From contig NW_023504022.1 of NCBI RefSeq assembly GCF_014529535.1, positions 10,231,028 through 10,295,027 of the forward strand: 64,000 nt of DNA, given 5' to 3'. This document shows, one piece after another, positions 43,236-57,440 of this stretch; the stretch's first letter is position 1, and the number at the start of each line of letters is the position of its first letter. Source of the DNA: Bradysia coprophila (lineage: Eukaryota > Arthropoda > Insecta > Diptera > Sciaridae). Made by a program: the position numbers and the translations under genes. The notes beneath the pieces were generated by a model. The model did not search any database, was not told the origin of the DNA, and saw only the letters and a list, made by a program, of their open reading frames with translations.

Positions 43236-45465
43236 ACGTATAAATAATGAATTTCGACACTAAAAGTTCCGATGCATGGGCTATATTCACATTAGGTATA
43301 ATAGAACCCATTTCAAAATGTTTTTTTTTTGCAATTTAATGTAAACGGTACCCCGTCTGTATTTCTCGGTCAATCGCCTCTTTTCGTCTCCTTATTTTAT
43401 TTCTTTTGGTAGGCTCTCTCAACTAATAAATTCTCTCTTTAATCGTCAATGCTGTTGTGTGTGAATGAATCTTGAATGTGTACGCGTGTGCAAAGCTTTT
43501 CTGTTTGGATTGTTCAGTATGAATATGAAAATTCCCCACATAACATTGCTTTGTCTGTGTCTGTTAATGGATACACTGCATACATGGCTAGAACTGTTCC
43601 CATTGAATATACATAGCATACCTACAAGCAAAAAGAAAAGTTTTTGTTTTACGAAATCCATTGTGTGTTCAGTGTTAGAATGAAACACGATCACTATATA
43701 TATGTATGGTCGAAACGCACACTCGTATCTAATAAAACATTCTATGTTAGTCAAACAATTGATTTTATGTTTATATACATAGAAGAACCATTAGAGTGGG
43801 GATACAAAATACAACAAAAAAAAAAAATTGTTCTCAAAGAGATTGAGGAGACGGGTGTTTGCGATGGAAGAGTAAGATATTCAACCTAAAAATTGTTTTC
43901 AGTGAGTTTTTAGCGATCGGTTGACGCGTACAGATAGAGACGCGCTGCTGTGTTTGGGTTTTAGCAGCCCAATTTTTAAAGGCTTTTTAATTTTTTCTTC
44001 CCTTTTACATAAAAAATAAATTTTAAAAAAAAGTTAAATTAAAAAAAAATATTTTAACAAAGAGACCCATCGGCATAATTTTTGTGTTCAACGTTGCATA
44101 TTTAGGTTATCATTCATTCAAAAAAAAACCGAATGTGTTCAAAGTAGTGATTTTTTGTCATTATTGAAAATTGTATTTAATTCACACGAGACGAAAAGAA
44201 GAATTCTATCAATTGAGTTGTAACGAGAAAACTGATTTTTATACAGTGTAGATTAGAAAACTATGTGTGGATTTACGGTATATTAATTAGCAGTGTACGT
44301 TATCGAGATAGCGTTTTATGAATAGTAGTAGTGAATATTGGTCGAACATTTGATTAAAAGTTTTTTTTTCTTAATAATAAATTCGAATTCATGATTGACG
44401 TGAATGTATGTGAGAGTTTAAATACTAATACACATCCTATACGTATATATAAGTAAGTGCATTGCAAGAACAACAGTGAGAAAAAAAACTACAAAAACTT
44501 GCGCTTGTGTGTTATTGAATTCAGGGTTGTATACACTATACGATTTGACATGAAAATATTGATTACATAATAAAAGTGAAAATTTATTATTACTGTGCCG
44601 AATACATAAAAGCGAATGCAATTTTGTGAACAGAAGGTTAAAGGGTGGCTAATAATAAACGTACGATTATGATATATATGTATGCCAATTATAGATCGGA
44701 TTAACGGCAGTCGATTTTTTCGGTTGAATTTTTTTTAAAGAAATTGGTGAGTGTGATTTTTAGATTATTAATTAGAAGTTTGATCATTTGACGATTTAAT
44801 TACTGAATGGACAATGAAATTTACTGGAAAGACTTTCTTTAAAAAAAAATCAAATTAACCTAAAAATACCCCAATCCACTCAAGATTAATTGGTGTCGGA
44901 CATTGCTTCCGTTCTACATTCTTTTTTTCTTACTCAAGATGTTGCTGATGCCGTTAAAAAAGATTTATTTAAGCAATTATTACCGCTTACGTCATCAATA
45001 ATTCGATAAATCTGTAAAAAAATTTGCTGTACACTGATTTCGGATTTTCGCTAATTTCGACTGAGCGAAATGAGCGACATTGCTGGTTAGCATATTATAC
45101 AGTTACAGGCAAAGGCGTCACTTTGGCTTTTTTAAGTGACTAAGTAGTATCATTCGAACATAGAATTGATTCTATTGACGCACTATTGTGCTAAACAAAG
45201 CTGCACGAGTGTGCAACGTTTCAAAGCACGTGCTGGAATATATAGATTAACTGATAAACGTTCGGATTTTTTTAAAAAGTCCTTCACTATACACGTAGAG
45301 AATTTTTGATCATTAAACATTCCAATATAAGGTGACAAGTAAGGCAGCAAGCATATCACCAATACAATTTTCTGTGTCAGAATCTGTTACTCCTTTTGAT
45401 CAAAATAGATCAACAGATTAAATGCAAAATATTTTCCTTCTTTAGTTTTAACATTAAATTTGCTG

Positions 45466-45639
45466 TATAGGTTTGTTCCAATGTCGTACTAACTGTCAAA
45501 TTTCTGTCAAATCTGTCAAATGGACATAACCTCATCAACATTTGTTTATAACATATATGAAAAATCGCGGAGGTTATGGCATCTGGATCAAGTTGAACTG
45601 TCAAAATTGTGGTTTACAGTTACTTGGAACAAACCTATA
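45466..45639. mobile_element. MITE with TATAGGTTTGTTCCAA inverted ends
   Basis: TATAGGTTTGTTCCAA opens the element and TTGGAACAAACCTATA closes it. Inside, ACTGTCAAATTTCTGTCAAA pairs in part with the right half, and AGGTTATG/CATAACCT is inverted. A TA duplication at the ends would fit Tc1/mariner. Confidence 0.8.
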
Positions 45640-45663
45640 TTAGTCGGCACAGTTCACTCTATT

Positions 45664-45812
45664 AAATATCCATGAAATGTCATAGCAGTGAAGTTGGTTA
45701 TCAAAAAATTGAGCGATGACATTAGTAATCTTATGACGAAACGTACTAGAATTAAAGATCTATTATGTTTGCGCTTTCCAAATAGCGTCTCCCTATTGAA
45801 TCACTTATAAAA
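45664..45812. repeat. Dispersed repeat, copy 2 of a pair
   Basis: It matches 36627-36800 (see that entry). This copy starts right after the MITE at 45466-45639. Confidence 0.6.
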
Positions 45813-48414
45813 CCTATTCTTTAATCTTTGCATAGCACTGCTCCTATAGCATTGACACTCGTAATTCAAAGGTCAAAATAACTCAAATTTTCGATTCAAG
45901 TATGCGTGTACATTTGCATGTATTAAGTGTTTTAACTCACACCCAAGAAAGCTTGATTCCTGTCGTAACGAGAGGAATGCCTATTTTCATTTCATCTGCC
46001 TCCAAATAATTTCTATGTTAATTCTGGGAGCAGCGCTATGATCTTTGCCTTCTTTTCAATCGTAGTCTCATTGTTGAGAAAATCGTTTTGCAAGCGCTGG
46101 TACAGCAGCATAGATTTCACCATAATTTCATTTCACAATTGGCAATATTTGCTGTTCCATTTACGATTCCCAATCATCAACAAATAACAAATCCAATTTT
46201 TACGGTTCTACTAGTCATACTCTAATAGATGTCTGCTGTGTGCTACAAACGAATATATTTTCTTTGCGTACCGAATGATTTAACAACACATTTGATCGTA
46301 ACACACGAAAATTCACTCTTCTTTGGTTATATTTTTGAATGCGATGCATAGTTAGTTGAAAATAGTTACATTAACAGTCGTTATTTCAATGTGAGTGGGA
46401 TGAGTTTGTTTTTTTTTCTCTGTTCGATTTTCTGTTATGCACAACCGTGTGTATAACCACGAATATTGAGTAGGTCGTTTTATTTACCAGCAACATCGTA
46501 TAGTAGTTATCTGATTAGATGGAGGTTTCTTGTTACACGTTATGTTTATTCGAATTTTAAAATGAATGTTAATTAGTTAAGGTTTTTCAAGTGTTTAATT
46601 ATTGTGTGGATTTAAGAGCTCTCGTTGAAGGTTCGTCTTATCTGCCGTTCGAGTTAGATCGGAAAATCCGTTTCAACGCGAAAGATCTTAGACGGACGAC
46701 AGTCGTAAAATAGTGAAGTTTGATTTTATGACGGCACTCTGCGGCACATTGTCACTTTTAATTAATGGTTTTCTCTATGGTAATAAAATAAACTGGAAAA
46801 CAAAACGTGACCGCCTTCGTATTGACAATTAACACATCCCCGCAGATAATAAGCAAATTCGGTTTCAGATTTCAGACCTGGGTTTTTTTCTGTTCGGGAA
46901 AATTTTGCGTCTTACAACCGGAAAGTGTTAATTGATAACAGCAATATCGGTCAGGTTTCAATTCGATCTGTTGATTTATTTTTATTACATATCGAATGTC
47001 AACGATAAAAATAAGCTGTGAGCGCTCACCGGTTAGCACTCGAAGTAATCAGCTTGCGGTACTTTTTTTTCTCAAAATTCTTATTGTTTGAGTGAACAAT
47101 GTGGTCACATGTTTGACCACAACATTCTCCAAAAATTATTCATTTTGATAAAACTGAAAACGGAAGTTCTTTATCGGTATTTTGTGATAAAATTTTTGAG
47201 TGCTGATAGTGTCAAATCTCTCAGACACTAATGAACAATGGCCTGCAGATTTCATTGTTATCGCAGAAATGGTATGGACACACTCTGCACCAGACTAAGT
47301 TTATTCATTTCTTTGAGTTGAAATTTTAGTATTTTTGATTTCTACTGAGACTGAAACACTTTCTACGTTTCCTTTCTTTCTACATTAAATGGACATGATG
47401 CTGAATGGAGTACTTTCACACAAAGGACATATTTCACAACATATTTCGGAAGTTTTTCTCCCTTTATGTTAATTGCATGTAACGATATGCACTACCAATT
47501 CTATGTGTAAAATATTGCATGCACATTTTGTGTTGTGACCTTCCGTTCTCGTGTCATAAAAAAATAAACTTTCGCTGTCGTTTAAATTTGCATACATAAT
47601 TTGGAATTATTGTCGTGCTAAACAATTAGACGTCCCTCCATGTGTTAACGGAACGGCCTGCATTCAAAATCCACCGCAGTTATGGCATTTTACAAAAATT
47701 ATCCGCCACCATATCACTTTCGCACGAGTATTAATTCACTCCAATTTGTGTTTTCTCTAATACTTTAAAATAGCACACCTAAAGCGACCTAAATCAACGC
47801 CACTTTGTCTGAGAATATATAAATTAATTGTGCGATAAAATTCACTGACCGACCTTGACAGCGAATTTCTAACCAGATAAATAAATTAAACAATCGCAAT
47901 TCGTCTGTGACGTGAAACATTTTTTTTTCCGCAAAAATTGGCTTATGATGACGAAAACAGTAACGTAAATTTGCAAAGAAACGTAGAGAATTATAGAGAT
48001 GAATTAAATTACCGGATCATTCGTAGAGAGCTTTTTTTTTCTTTCAACAATTTACTCATTTCGTTTCATAAAAAAAAAACTTTTCTTTGTCCCACATCTT
48101 GCAAATGCTATGTAACAATGTCACGTGGAAAAAAATGTTTGTAATAAGAGATCTGGAAAAATTGAGCTCCACGTTTTATTTTGAAGGTTTTTCATTAGTT
48201 GTTTTCCGTAATTGAATCATGAATGGCGCGTATTTCAGCCAAGTGAATGAAGTAGTGAATCAGTATGTTTTATCGACTAAATGATTGATTTCGGATGTGA
48301 TGATTTCATATAATTAATTATTCAGGTAATTCGATGATTAATGTGGTTAACGTGTCGATTTATTAGAAGACGATTCATCGCAACCATCAAGAAAGTGAAA
48401 CAGAAGAAACAAAA

Positions 48415-48600
48415 TCGTTAAATCTGTTACTTCATTTGTTAAAGCACATCCTAGTAACTGTTGGAATAGTTTCACATAACAATAGATGAAGAGGTGAAAA
48501 GTCGTGTTCGTTAAATCTGTTACTTGATTTGTTAAAGTATGACCTAGTGTTTGTTGGAGATTTCGTTAAATCTGTTAAAGTTCATACCAGGGATTGTTGG
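48415..48600 (+). repeat. Repeats of a GTTAAATCTGTTACTT unit
   Basis: GTTAAATCTGTTACTTCATT, GTTAAATCTGTTACTTGATT and GTTAAATCTGTTAAAG lie within 180 bp, each followed by GTTAAAG and a TGTTGGA stretch. A fourth copy is at 49347-49410. They share the motif that precedes the TATA box of the dispersed family. Confidence 0.6.
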
Positions 48601-49664
48601 ACAGACACGCCGACTTTTGTTTAGCCCGATGGGTGCTGAACCATAAATTTAACAAAGGATGGTAGGTGTATCGTAGTCGCGAGCGGAGCGAGCCAAATTT
48701 TTTTGACGTTTTTATCGTTCATATATATGAAGTGGAAAGTATTTTGAAGTTGTAGGAGTGTCGAAAGACTAAAACGTTGTTTCGAAAATCTAGTTTAGTA
48801 ACTAAATAAATCAAGAAATGAATAACTGTGAGCCTCGCTCTCTTACCTATTTCAGCAACTGAAGTTCAGTTCGACAAATGTTTTACCGACTAAATGTTGC
48901 TCATTTCCGAGCTCGTTTTTTCGCATTTTGTTCTAAAATGCATGTTATTTGGAGGTGTCTAAAAATTTTGCCTCATATAATTAATATAATGAAGATGATG
49001 AGGATGACGAAGATGCATCACCAACGATTGTTTTTCTCTCATACAGATTTTGGTGTTTTTTTTTTCAAAAACGGAAAGAAAATTCTCACCAGCAGTCGAA
49101 TGCTCACGTGCTAATGAGCTAAGAATAAGTATTTGGTAATGGAATTTGTAGAATTGCGACGCAGTTGAAATTTCTTAATGTGATAGTAGCTATTCTATCA
49201 AATTTTCCTTCAAAATTTAAGCTAACTCAATGTTTTTTAAAGCTGTGATTTAGTTTTTCGTTGGGTGCTCTGGCACCGGCAACCCCTGGAAGTCGGCGTG
49301 TCTGTGTTGGAACATAAAAAGAGATAAAAAGGTGAAAAGTAGAGTTCGTTAAATCTGTTACTTTCTTTGTTAAAGTTCATACTATAGTGTTTGTTGTAAT
49401 AGAATTTTACATAACTAAAGATGAAAAGGTGAAACGTAAATTTTTTTACAGTTTTCGTGTGTTTATTGACCTCGGCTTCGACTCGAATCTTCAAGATACA
49501 CATGAAAATTTCTACTTTGCACATTTTCGTCTCTGGTTATGTAAAGTAATATTACAGAAAAAATATTTAAAAAATGAAGTAACAGACTTAACGATATTGT
49601 TTCTTCTATTTCCGTTTCTTAATGGATTTTAGATGCTGAGGGTGTTGAAATATGTGGATATCTA

Positions 49665-49790
49665 GCATGTAAAATCTGTTACTTCAATATTTTAAACGTT
49701 CATTTTGCTACATAAAAGGACGACACTAGCCACATCTCAGCGCTTATTCTTAGCATCCTTGTCGATACCCAATGACTGATAAGTTTCGTT
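49665..49790 (+). promoter_or_regulatory. Second plus-strand copy of the TATA/initiator repeat
   Basis: AAATCTGTTACTTCAATATT is followed by CATAAAAGG (49711-49719), ACACTAGCCACATCTCAGCG (initiator TCAG at 49736) and ATCCTTGTCGATACCCAATG. It aligns with 43125-43235 throughout. Confidence 0.5.
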
Positions 49791-50171
49791 CACTCACATC
49801 TTATCCTATCAACGAAATAAAAGTATGCCAATTTGATAACAGCCAATATAGGTGTAACAAGAGAAGATTTCAATTATTTTACACTATCTAAGCTGTAACC
49901 TAAATGGAAAATAAAATAAAGTCGAAATCGATAAGAATAAACTGTCACGTTGACATACATTTCGTATACGAAAAAAGCATCGTTATCGTAACCGAAAATA
50001 AAATTTGTAACGTAAGAGAGGAAAAACGCACACCGATCAATTTGACTGTTAAACAAGTTTTTATTTTATTAAAACGGTGGGAATGTTATTTTTTATTGAC
50101 AAAATTATTACTCTGTGTCACATTTTCACCCCATTCATTCGCATATCGGTCCTTTCATTCCTGGAATAATA

Positions 50172-50195
50172 TGTGTGTGTGTGTGTGTGTGTGTG
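50172..50195. repeat. (TG)12 microsatellite
   Basis: Twelve uninterrupted TG dinucleotides followed by CATACACA. Confidence 0.95.
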
Positions 50196-52044
50196 CATAC
50201 ACAGTGCATAGGGGATGTTATATTGTGAATAAATTATATTTTTTGTCTATTTCTCATAAGCACACACTCTCTCATACTTTGCTAAATAAAATAACTAAGA
50301 AAAAAAAATGAACGTTCGACATTCGAACCCTTATTACATGAGCATAAACCTGACGCATATACGAAAGGAATGGCATGTATTTGGTCACGTATACACAACG
50401 CATATAATATTTGATAACAAAGCATAGAGGAGAGTGTAGAGCATAGATTCGTTTTTGTTTAAATGTTATTTAACTATACCTATAGGTACAGCGTACCTTC
50501 AATTTTTATTATAGTTTGTTTTTCAAATAAATAAAACATTTTTACCTCTCAAAATTTTTGGGATTTCGTGCCATTCACATGGGTATAGAGATAGAGTAGT
50601 GTGCGTCTATTCAATTCAAATAAAGTGAAATTTTGTTATTTATAAATTCAAATGAAAATTTCAAAACAGTCCAGAAAGTTGGAGTTTCGTTCAGTTTCGA
50701 CGATGTATCAAAATACACTTTTCGCATCAATGAAGTGCATGTTGTTCGCAACACACATACACCAGAATGAAAGAAGCGAATGTTGACCTGATTTTGAAAA
50801 TTCGGTTCATTCAATTTCTTCACCAAATAAACTCTGAACGCTCGTTTTACAGGTAGTTTATAGATTTATTTGTTGCATGTCTTGTCAGCTGTCTGGTGTG
50901 TTTGGAATAGCTTTGCTTTCTTGCGACATTCCGTTGATGTAAAATGGAAGGTTCGTTTACGTTTCCGTTCTGTGTAGTCTATCAAAAGAGGTAAGGCATT
51001 TGATGCAGTTTCAACTTTTTAATTATCTTCAATCGGATTCAGATGAGAGAGAAATTGACCGGTTCATAATAATTTTAAAATTGAAAACTTATTGGAAATT
51101 GGGTCGTTAGATCTTTTGGCTGCTCGACATTCTAGTGAACAATTGTTTGAGGATTTTTAGAAAACAGAGATAGCGAACGAATCTTTCCACTCTGCTAGCC
51201 AAATGTATTTCTATGGTGATTCAATAGCGGAAATATCGCATTGGTCATTACACGTGCTATACCTAGCATTCACAATCCGAAGAACAAAAAAGTGACGTCC
51301 TGTTGTTTCGTCATTTAAAAAGAAATGGTGAATAACAATTTACACGAACATTACGAAGCCACAAAATTAACACACAGCACTTTTTATGTTTAATAAGTAT
51401 TTGTGACTTCTTTTCACAAATTTACTTTTGATTGTAGCATAAAACATACATTGTTGTGTATAGCGTATAGACGAGTATGTTCGTTCAGTTCATAGAGGTT
51501 CCGGTTGTTTAATAATTTTTTTTTTGTGGTTCGTTAACGTTAGTGAAGTAGGTAGCTGAATGGAATGGCTTTCAATATATATGTAGAATACCTATTTTTC
51601 CGTGTGTGATATCATACGTCATCGGATTGGTGAGTTATGTGTATGAAGACGGTAACATTTTCGCGAGAATACAATATTTAAACCATAAAAGGAAATGTAC
51701 TTTTTACAGCCATCTGATGATAAATCGTTAAACGGAATTTGTTTGACTGGCTCTTTAAGAAAAATGAAATAAGACGAAAAGACGAACGACAAAAGAAGAG
51801 GAGTCCAAATGTAATCCATGTAATGGATAGAGGGTTTTATGAGTAGAAAACTTTCAGTAATATTACGAAACTTTCTCTTTTTATCAGCGTGACTCGAGTG
51901 GGTTTTCCCTATTTTGATATACAACAGTTCGAAATTTTATGACATGCCATACACAAATCATAATTGAAGTTGGTCAAATGATCATCATAATCATCATGAT
52001 GCCAATTTTAATCCACTGAAGATTTGAATTTACCATATTCCATA

Positions 52045-52135
52045 GCAGGGATTAAAATTTAATCCCAGAAAAATTACTTACTGAAAGTAATCCCTATTGG
52101 AATTACAATTTTAATTCCACATTTTTGTCTGTGAA
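52045..52135. repeat. Terminal remnant of the 25637-26774 element family
   Basis: GGATTAAAATTTAATCCCAG, AAAGTAATCCCTATTGGAAT and CCACATTTTTGTCTGTGAA match the right end at 26690-26780 (AAAGTAATCCCCTCGG..., CCATATTTTTATCTGTGAA). Confidence 0.65.
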
Positions 52136-55100
52136 CCATTGTAACACTACGTCAGACAACCACTCTAATGGATTCGAAAGGTCTTCAGTATTCCCACCTT
52201 AAGAAGACTAGGGACTCTGAGGTCCGAAGGGTTGATAGCACATTAGAATTTATTACTTTTGAAGTCTCTTAAGCCTCTAGGAATTATTCTGGACGATTTA
52301 AAGCCCTAGTTAAATGTTATCAAATCATATGCCTCTGACAGCAGCAACTAGAATACTCGTAGTTCTGTTTCTAACACTAAAACCGCGAAGATTGTACTTA
52401 AAAGCGATCGTTTCTTTTGACTTAAATGCATCTTCGACTTTAGACTTCAAAAGACATTTCAATCAAACAAATGACAATATTTAACCATTGGCTGTCGTGC
52501 GTGAAAAGGCTTTTTATTGCAATTTCACCCATCTTACCAAGGGAATTTTCTTCCTCATTAAATCGTACGTGTGATGCATCAAAAAAGAACGTTAACTCAT
52601 ATTATACAATCAATAAACAGGAAATCGCTTGTCACTATTATTATTGAAGAGGCAAATGAACTTCTCACGTACGCACATGCGATGATCGTTTTTTCTCCTC
52701 TTTTTTTTGTAATCGCGTAAAGTAAACTGTAGTATAATGGATATCACACCATTTGTTTCCTTTTCTCTATAATTATTGTCCAAACATGTATAGAAATCCA
52801 AACGCAACCGAAATTACCACGTTTCGTATACAAAGTCTCTGTGGAGTTATTCTTGTCAGAAGACTTCTGTTTACTGAACACATACGATGGCTTGTACAAT
52901 AAAAAAAATAAAATTTATTTATTTTGTGCCCGAAACTCGTATGACTTAAATTCATTAAAGACATTACAGCAACGTTTCCCAACACACGAGAATTTCTACA
53001 TTATTGTACGAGAATCTGTTGGTTTTTGTCTTATAAATAATGTTATTTTCATGAAAATCAAGTCATAGACCCATTTCGGAGTACGTTGGTTGAATCCAAA
53101 CGTAAAAATAAGAGAAAAAAAATAACGAAACAGAAAAATAACAAAAATAATTTTATAAATATAGAAAAAGCCGGTTTACGATTCGAGAAAGAGAATAGAG
53201 TGTACGCATGTAATATGCTCATGCTCAAGCAAGTACAATTTTTTTTTTAATCAAGTCAAGCAGATAGCATAAATTATGTACGGAGCATTCCCGAATACGA
53301 GTTTTGTTCATTTAAACGCAATATCTGCGTATACGGCTAAGAGAAGCATCATCATCATAATAAATACCGTACATTCACTCACATCACATCAGTATAATAA
53401 TAGCAATCAGCTGATGGCAACTTTTTTTTTTTAAATGCCGCATTCGATTGGGGTTTAAACGTTCGTTGAAGAATAATTAGTTACATTGGAAGCATAATTT
53501 TATATTGCAATTGGTAGACTCGTTGGTTTATTTTCCTTGTTCACCGATCGATGCAACAGACCAAATGATTCACAGCACCAAATCTTTAGTTGAACCCTTG
53601 AGAAGCTAGATTGGTAAAAAAGATTTCTTTTCTCGAAGTAAATTTGTGAGTGCCAAGCACTAGATGCATTGGTCATACTGTGAAGTCAGGCGATTCCCGA
53701 AGGGCTTTTTGGAATTTTAAATGAAATTTTTTAGGTTTTGGCCATTTTACAAATGAGCCAACGAGGGACTTCTTCGAGCCAATGTAGCACTGTCAGTAGC
53801 CCTCAAAATGTTTTCTCTCGAACAACATTTCGTTGTACACACCTATAATACCGAATATTCGACCTCTCGAAATTGGTGTCTGTTAATCATTTGGCCTTAA
53901 TTTGGCCCAATCAAACTCGTCATCGACGCCGGTTTTTCCAGAATTCGATGACTTGCATATCCCATGAAACCTTGCTTTAAAGAATTTGTAGCAATTACAT
54001 GTTATGGTCCATTCGAAATTGTTTTTTTTTTACTTCGACATACTCGTCGAAGTAAAGCAGATACCTATGCCAATTGTTGAGATTCTTTTATCCGTTGAGT
54101 AGTAAAACGTTTTTTTTTACTTCACATATTAGGTTCTTTAAATCAAGTCCATTACAGTAAAATGCTGAACGTCTTCAGTTGAGTCATTCGAGTTCAACAC
54201 GATCACAATAACTTCTTTCTTATAAACAGAAGTTCAATCAACTCTTTGTACGGTAACTTGCAAAATGAATTTAAAATAATAAAAAAAAAAAACGAAATGA
54301 AGAAGAATATCTACAGTGTGGATTCACACACTTGTATGAAAACATGGTCGGTCAATTTATGGTTTGTTTTACTCGTCGTCGTTGTTGTTTTTTTTCCTTT
54401 GATGTACACAAACATGTTCAATGTTCATGCACTCCATTTGTTTATGTGTGAGATCGACAATGGTTAATATATTCTTATTATTCTCAGTTCTTATAACGCG
54501 GAATCGATTTCTTTAAAAATTAAAAAAAGGAAGAAGATATCGTCGAACGTGTGATGTGACTAATTGACGGTGAACATCATCGTTGTGAACTGGTTTAAAC
54601 ATTATGACGATTCGTTTTGCTTAATTTGAAATTCTTTTTTTTTATGTAAATGAACAGATCATCACTTGAATTCTTTGTTGCACAGCACACACAGCCAAGC
54701 AGGTGAATGATCGGATCGTTATTTATTAGCAAAATACAGCGAAAATATCTAGATCGTTCGTAATACCGTATCGTCGATTTTTTGAGACAAGTTCAACATT
54801 CTGTTGCAAGTACGTGGGCCGACTATGACTTTCCATAATTGGGTTAAGAAATCTTCTTTTTTTTCTGATTTTATGTGAATTTATGATGCGAAACACTTTT
54901 TGTTTCTTTTCGTCGAAATAAAACGGTTACGTTGTAATATGAATGGAATTCTGGTTTTAACGGAATATTCCGTTCAATTTGCATGTACTTCTTAGTTAAG
55001 GAGAAGCCGTTCAGCCTTTAATTCGTAATTGCTCAAATATTTTAACCAAATTTTTCAGGAACCTGTACACAGAATATAGTTACTTGAGCCACTCGTTTTT

Positions 55101-57264
55101 GCAGTCTGTCTTAAAAGATCATCGATTCTCTGTCGTTCCTCACGAAGAACCAATTACGGTTCTTGCATAAAATTTTCCCAACTCATGTATATGGGCGAGA
55201 GTTCACTACTTTTTGGACGTGATGACTCGGAGACTCAAAATGATCCGACTTCCGTGTCAGTCAATTCCACATGGAATTTTTCTAGCGATTATATGGCATT
55301 TGTAACTTAAACTTGATACTTTGGACAGTTATAGGCCCATCACAGGCTGTAACGATAGACACTGAATGACTCGTAGCCTACATTTAGGCGAGATCGGGGA
55401 TAGAAATGCGGTTTCATAGTTTCCACGTTACCGGGAAATGTTTTCGCCAAAAATTTGGTTACCGGGAAATCAAACCTTGGCCAAACAAACCACTGAAAAA
55501 TGTATGAACCGGGAAGTCAGTGTTAAGTTTTTGGTTAACGGGAATGATTATTTCCATGCCCGGACGAGATATCAATTAAGCACCTAACTTTCCTCAGAGA
55601 GTATATTTGCATACTTAAAGGTGTGGTTCTGGAGTCACGTTAAGCCGGTGGTCCAGACTGCCCTTATTATTGGTCGTTGTTAGTGAGTTCTCTAAACAAA
55701 TTTAAATCAAAACGAACACAGTTTTATATCAATATCTTCAAATTTTTACCGTAGCTTTTCCCTATCATCACTGCAGGTTTTCTTATAAATGAGCCCTCGT
55801 GAAATCGATTATTCAATAATCTCTTCTAAGAAATCTGATTTTATTTCTTTCAATTTTTGAATATTTGCCTGTTATCTGAAACCTATAATTGAAAATGATA
55901 ACGGACTCCAGCTAATCCAACATCTAATTGAAATGATATGCCTATCTTCCATGCTATACATAAACCACCTACGGTATGTAATTTATTATGTTGGCAATAT
56001 TTGTTAAAGGTTGAAGCCGTGTATGACCGTTTCACAACGCCTTAATCGTTCATCTCTTCGAGTACATCTCTTATCTCTCATTATCGTCACATTTTCCGTA
56101 GCACGTTCCCTAATCTTCTTTACACTCACAGCTTACAACAAAAACAGTGAATCCAATCGAAAAATGTTGTACATGAAATGAAAATTGCTTCGGCGACTGA
56201 CACACCATTCTCGTTTCAATCGAACTATTCGCCTGCCTATAACCAATATTATATTTTTCATATCCAGCCGCTTACATAGACAATGTTCCTGCACCGTATT
56301 ATACATGAAATTTTGCGTTTTGCCTACGTGCATCTGAGCATTAGTTCAATGGCTCTGATATTTTAGTCTACCCAAAACAAAATATAAACACAAAATCCAT
56401 GAGTTCAAACTTTTCGGTATATTTATATTTACATTTGAGTGTGTTTATGGATGTGTGCACATGGTAAAAGTTTGTGCCTCCCAACATATCCAAACACACA
56501 TACAACGGAAAATATACCATGTTGAAAACGTGAAGGCACATTTTACTCTGGTTAACTCGACTCTGCGCATATTCCTCTCTATCGAATACAAAAATCAACA
56601 TTCATATTGAAAGAACTAAGACGATATTGTATAGCATGATATTGGCTGTGTTTCTGATACACCACAGTCTTAAAGATGGTGTACTTTTTATCGTCGTCGG
56701 TTCTATTATCAATAAATACACACACTCACGCATACCAGTGCAGAAGAAGACAAAAATGTGTAGATGAAAGGAAGTATTCGTAAGTCTGCCTTTTATTCTC
56801 TAAATTCCTTCAGAATTTGACAGATTTTTTTTTGTTGATCGTCAAGTTGTTGGTATTCAATTAACTGAAGACTCATTAGCTCTGAATACTTTGTAGGTAA
56901 ACGGAAAACAGTTGCTGAAATGATAATTGCTGTGACAATAATTATTTAGGTCATTTCATGAAATGAAGTGACGTTGATAAGAATTCGTTAAAATATGCAC
57001 GTACATACAAGCACAATTTACATTTTGATTTGATACTGTTGAAATGGTTCCCACTACAAGTTTAAAATAGTTATGGCATGTAGACGAGACCAAGTCGATT
57101 TCGAAGCTTATTATTCGGAGTTTTTACTGGGATTCTTTAGAAATTTAAGAATTTTTCAGATTTTTTTAGTAACTTTTAGAAGTTTTTAAGAATTTTTAGC
57201 AGTTTTTCGAAACGTAGTGACTATTTGCAGGAGCCTTCCAATAGCCAAATTATTATTAAAGATA

Positions 57265-57440
57265 CTATTGGCAGGCGCCTGCCAATAGCATCTTCCTATA
57301 CAAATGCTATTGGCAGGCGAACTTGCCTGCGAATAGTGTTTTCCCTTTTACAGAGGCTATTGTCAGGCGCCTGCCAATAGCATTTTTCCTTTCATAAAAA
57401 CTATTCGCAGGCGAAATGACGTGCCAATTGCCAATAGCAT
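57265..57440. repeat. Tandem palindromic units around GGCAGGCGCCTGCC
   Basis: A 24-bp perfect palindrome (57265-57288) centred on GGCGCC and flanked by CTATT/AATAG is followed by three variant units near 57307, 57356 and 57401 (GGCAGGCGAA...TTGCCTGCG, GTCAGGCGCCTGCC, CGCAGGCGAA). They are spaced about 45 bp apart with AT-rich filler such as TTCCTATACA and TTTTCCTTTCATA. Confidence 0.8.

Larger units (their letters stand above)
43236..49664. other. Non-coding stretch with low-complexity runs
   Basis: No supported exon. Homopolymer A/T runs are frequent (for example 43818-43828 and 44009-44055). It contains the MITE 45466-45639, a dispersed repeat copy (45664-45812) and three close copies of the GTTAAATCTGTTACTT unit (48415-48600). 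Confidence 0.4.

Noticed and set aside
49904-50311. 135-codon plus-strand frame ending with poly-Lys
   Set aside because: It crosses the (TG)12 run (CVCVCVC) and ends in an A-run; composition is non-coding.
50317-50335. GGGTTCGAATGTC B-box-like match on the minus strand
   Set aside because: The flanks do not pair as a T arm and no A box is found.
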